Positions 21,981 to 22,726 of a stretch of 22,726 nucleotides of DNA are shown here, one piece after another. The notes beneath the pieces are model-generated. The model did not search any database. It was not told the origin of the DNA and saw nothing but the letters and a program-made list of their open reading frames with translations. Positions within the stretch are counted from its first letter, which is position 1. Each line of letters starts with the position of its first letter. The stretch covers positions 1 to 22,726 of IMG/VR virus record IMGVR_UViG_3300037071_001467; one strand, written 5' to 3'. The position numbers and the translations under genes are program-made. The DNA is from a virus.

Positions 21981-22444
21981 CCGAGGAGGCCGGCCCACTT
22001 CGAGGCCGGCGTCTTCGCGTCCGTCACCTTGACGCGCGAGCGGCTCGACGGCGTCAAGCCGAGCTCGACGTCGACGCGGAGGAGCTTCTCGAGGGTTTGA
22101 TGCGCCATCCGCCGGAGCGGGTTGCTATGCGGCCGGTTGTCCTCGCCGATGATGACCGTTGGCGAGACCGCGGCCTCGAGCGCGAGGCGGCGCCATTCGG
22201 CCCACAGGAGGCAATGCGCGAGCGCGACGGCGCGATCGGCGGCCGTTATCTGCCGGCGCTCGATCGCCGGGACAATCGTCCGCCGCCACTCCTTCCGCGC
22301 CTCCTTATCGTCGAGCGCGGCGAGCTCCGGCGGGACCTTCGCCTCGAGCGCCTCCGGTTGCGGCTCGTTGAGGTTCAACGGCCGTTGCCCAGGGTTGCCG
22401 CGAAGGATTTTCAATGCCGTTGGGACCGGCTTACGACCGCGCAT
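21977..22444 (-). CDS. terS: Terminase small subunit, P27-like (155 aa)
   Basis: The start at 22444 follows a GGAGG site six bases upstream. The sequence MRGRKPVPTALKILRGNPGQ, then PEPQ-type proline-rich segment, then KEARKEWRRTIVPAIERRQI and TAADRAVALAHCLLWAEW, then NPLRRMAHQTLEKLLRVDVE matches the P27 family of small terminases. The basic N-terminus and helices would recognise viral DNA and bring the large subunit to the cut site. The gene-free region upstream contains likely recognition elements. Its stop overlaps the cupin start. Confidence 0.88.
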   Translation of the reverse strand: MRGRKPVPTALKILRGNPGQRPLNLNEPQPEALEAKVPPELAALDDKEARKEWRRTIVPAIERRQITAADRAVALAHCLLWAEWRRLALEAAVSPTVIIGEDNRPHSNPLRRMAHQTLEKLLRVDVELGLTPSSRSRVKVTDAKTPASKWAGLLG

Positions 22445-22517
22445 GGAAGGCCTCCGGATGCCGGCGGGACGGCCCGGCGAGGCCGCCCAACGCTACAATG
22501 TTTGTTCAGGCGCCGTC

Positions 22518-22537
22518 GTACGGCTTTTTGGCCGTAC
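22518..22537. repeat. Hairpin GTACGGC-TTTTTG-GCCGTAC upstream of the small terminase
   Basis: A perfect 7-bp stem with a 6-base loop lies about 75 bases before the small terminase start. No T-run follows it, so it is not a standard terminator. It may be a terminase or regulator binding site, or a leader RNA structure. Confidence 0.55.
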
Positions 22538-22643
22538 TTGAAGGTTTGGTCATGCGCCAACCGCGGCGCCGTTTCATAAACCAATCGTGCATATCTATAC
22601 AGTCGCATACGGACGGTACCCGGCCGGACCGCCCGGCGGCATC

Positions 22644-22694
22644 AAACCGGGGAAAACGTCAAAACGGCCCAAAAAGCCCTAAAAACGCGCAAAA
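22644..22694. other. Phased A-tracts, predicted intrinsically bent DNA
   Basis: A-runs of 3-5 bases begin at 22644, 22653, 22661, 22671, 22681 and 22691, so the last four are exactly 10 bp apart. A-tracts repeated at about the helical period bend DNA in one direction. The position, 200-280 bases upstream of the small terminase start, suits a packaging recognition site or nucleoprotein structure. Bending is predicted from known A-tract behaviour, not measured. Confidence 0.55.
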
Positions 22695-22726
22695 CCGCAG
22701 ACATTCGCGCGACGCGCGGAGCCTTC

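Larger units (their letters stand above)
22445..22726. other. Gene-free region upstream of the small terminase
   Basis: No convincing gene is seen in these 282 bases; a 65-residue minus-strand frame (22608 to 22411) overlaps the small terminase start and has weak composition. The region holds a 7-bp hairpin (22518-22537), an AT-richer patch (about 22571-22605) that may contain a promoter for the packaging operon although no clear hexamer pair is seen, and a run of phased A-tracts (22644-22694). This is the usual place for cos/pac recognition sequences. Confidence 0.5.

Noticed and set aside
22411-22608. A 65-residue minus-strand frame before the small terminase
   Set aside because: It overlaps the strongly supported terminase start, and its second half shows out-of-frame composition.
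1-22726. CRISPR arrays or insertion sequences
   Set aside because: No regularly spaced repeats with unique spacers and no transposase-like frame with terminal inverted repeats were seen.

Overview
The window reads as most of a temperate-type tailed phage (siphovirus-like, HK97-type head) or prophage with GC-rich DNA. Nearly every gene is on the minus strand, so the native reading order runs from the right end to the left. Assignments rest on sequence motifs, gene order and start/stop overlaps; no database search was possible. The host cannot be named. High GC, strong GGAGG-type ribosome binding sites and one good sigma70-like promoter (TTGCAC-N17-TACTAT) are all that is visible.

In native order: (1) 22726-22445 is a gene-free region with a 7-bp hairpin and a run of A-tracts about 10 bp apart (predicted bent DNA), just upstream of the packaging genes; it is a candidate terminase recognition region. 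(2) 22444-19743 holds small terminase, a cupin-fold protein, large terminase, a small DNA-binding-type protein and an overlooked 25-residue membrane peptide. These genes are joined by ATGA stop/start overlaps, which suggests translational coupling. (3) 19688-14441 is the head and neck module: a fused prohead protease-major capsid protein, portal, a collagen-like protein, a gp6-like connector, a head-tail joining protein with an inserted beta domain, and a tail terminator. (4) 14444-6016 is the tail module: a zinc ribbon, two paralogous tail-tube-like proteins, tail assembly chaperones joined by a probable -1 frameshift on a run of nine A, a gp10-like protein, a short tape measure, a 1257-residue hub/fibre protein with two families of six tandem repeats, and a tip protein. 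(5) 5751-3884 encodes a glycoside-hydrolase-like protein fused to a bulb-type lectin, followed by a small zinc-binding protein.

(6) 3711-3105 is a regulatory switch: a plus-strand HTH protein and a minus-strand HTH protein diverge from a short AT-rich intergenic region. (7) 3105-1 is the early module, with a replication-initiator-like protein that carries a candidate origin inside its gene, small zinc/winged-helix proteins, a ParB/methyltransferase-associated-type protein and several unknowns. The last gene runs off the left edge.

Points most worth a second look are the inverted repeats placed inside coding genes (1051-1080, 2520-2557, 17646-17679), the chaperone frameshift, the lectin-hydrolase, the duplicated tail tube, the cupin between the terminase genes, and a lone plus-strand ORF behind a tandem 24-bp repeat at 5811-6054. 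No integrase, holin, tRNA or CRISPR array was recognised.
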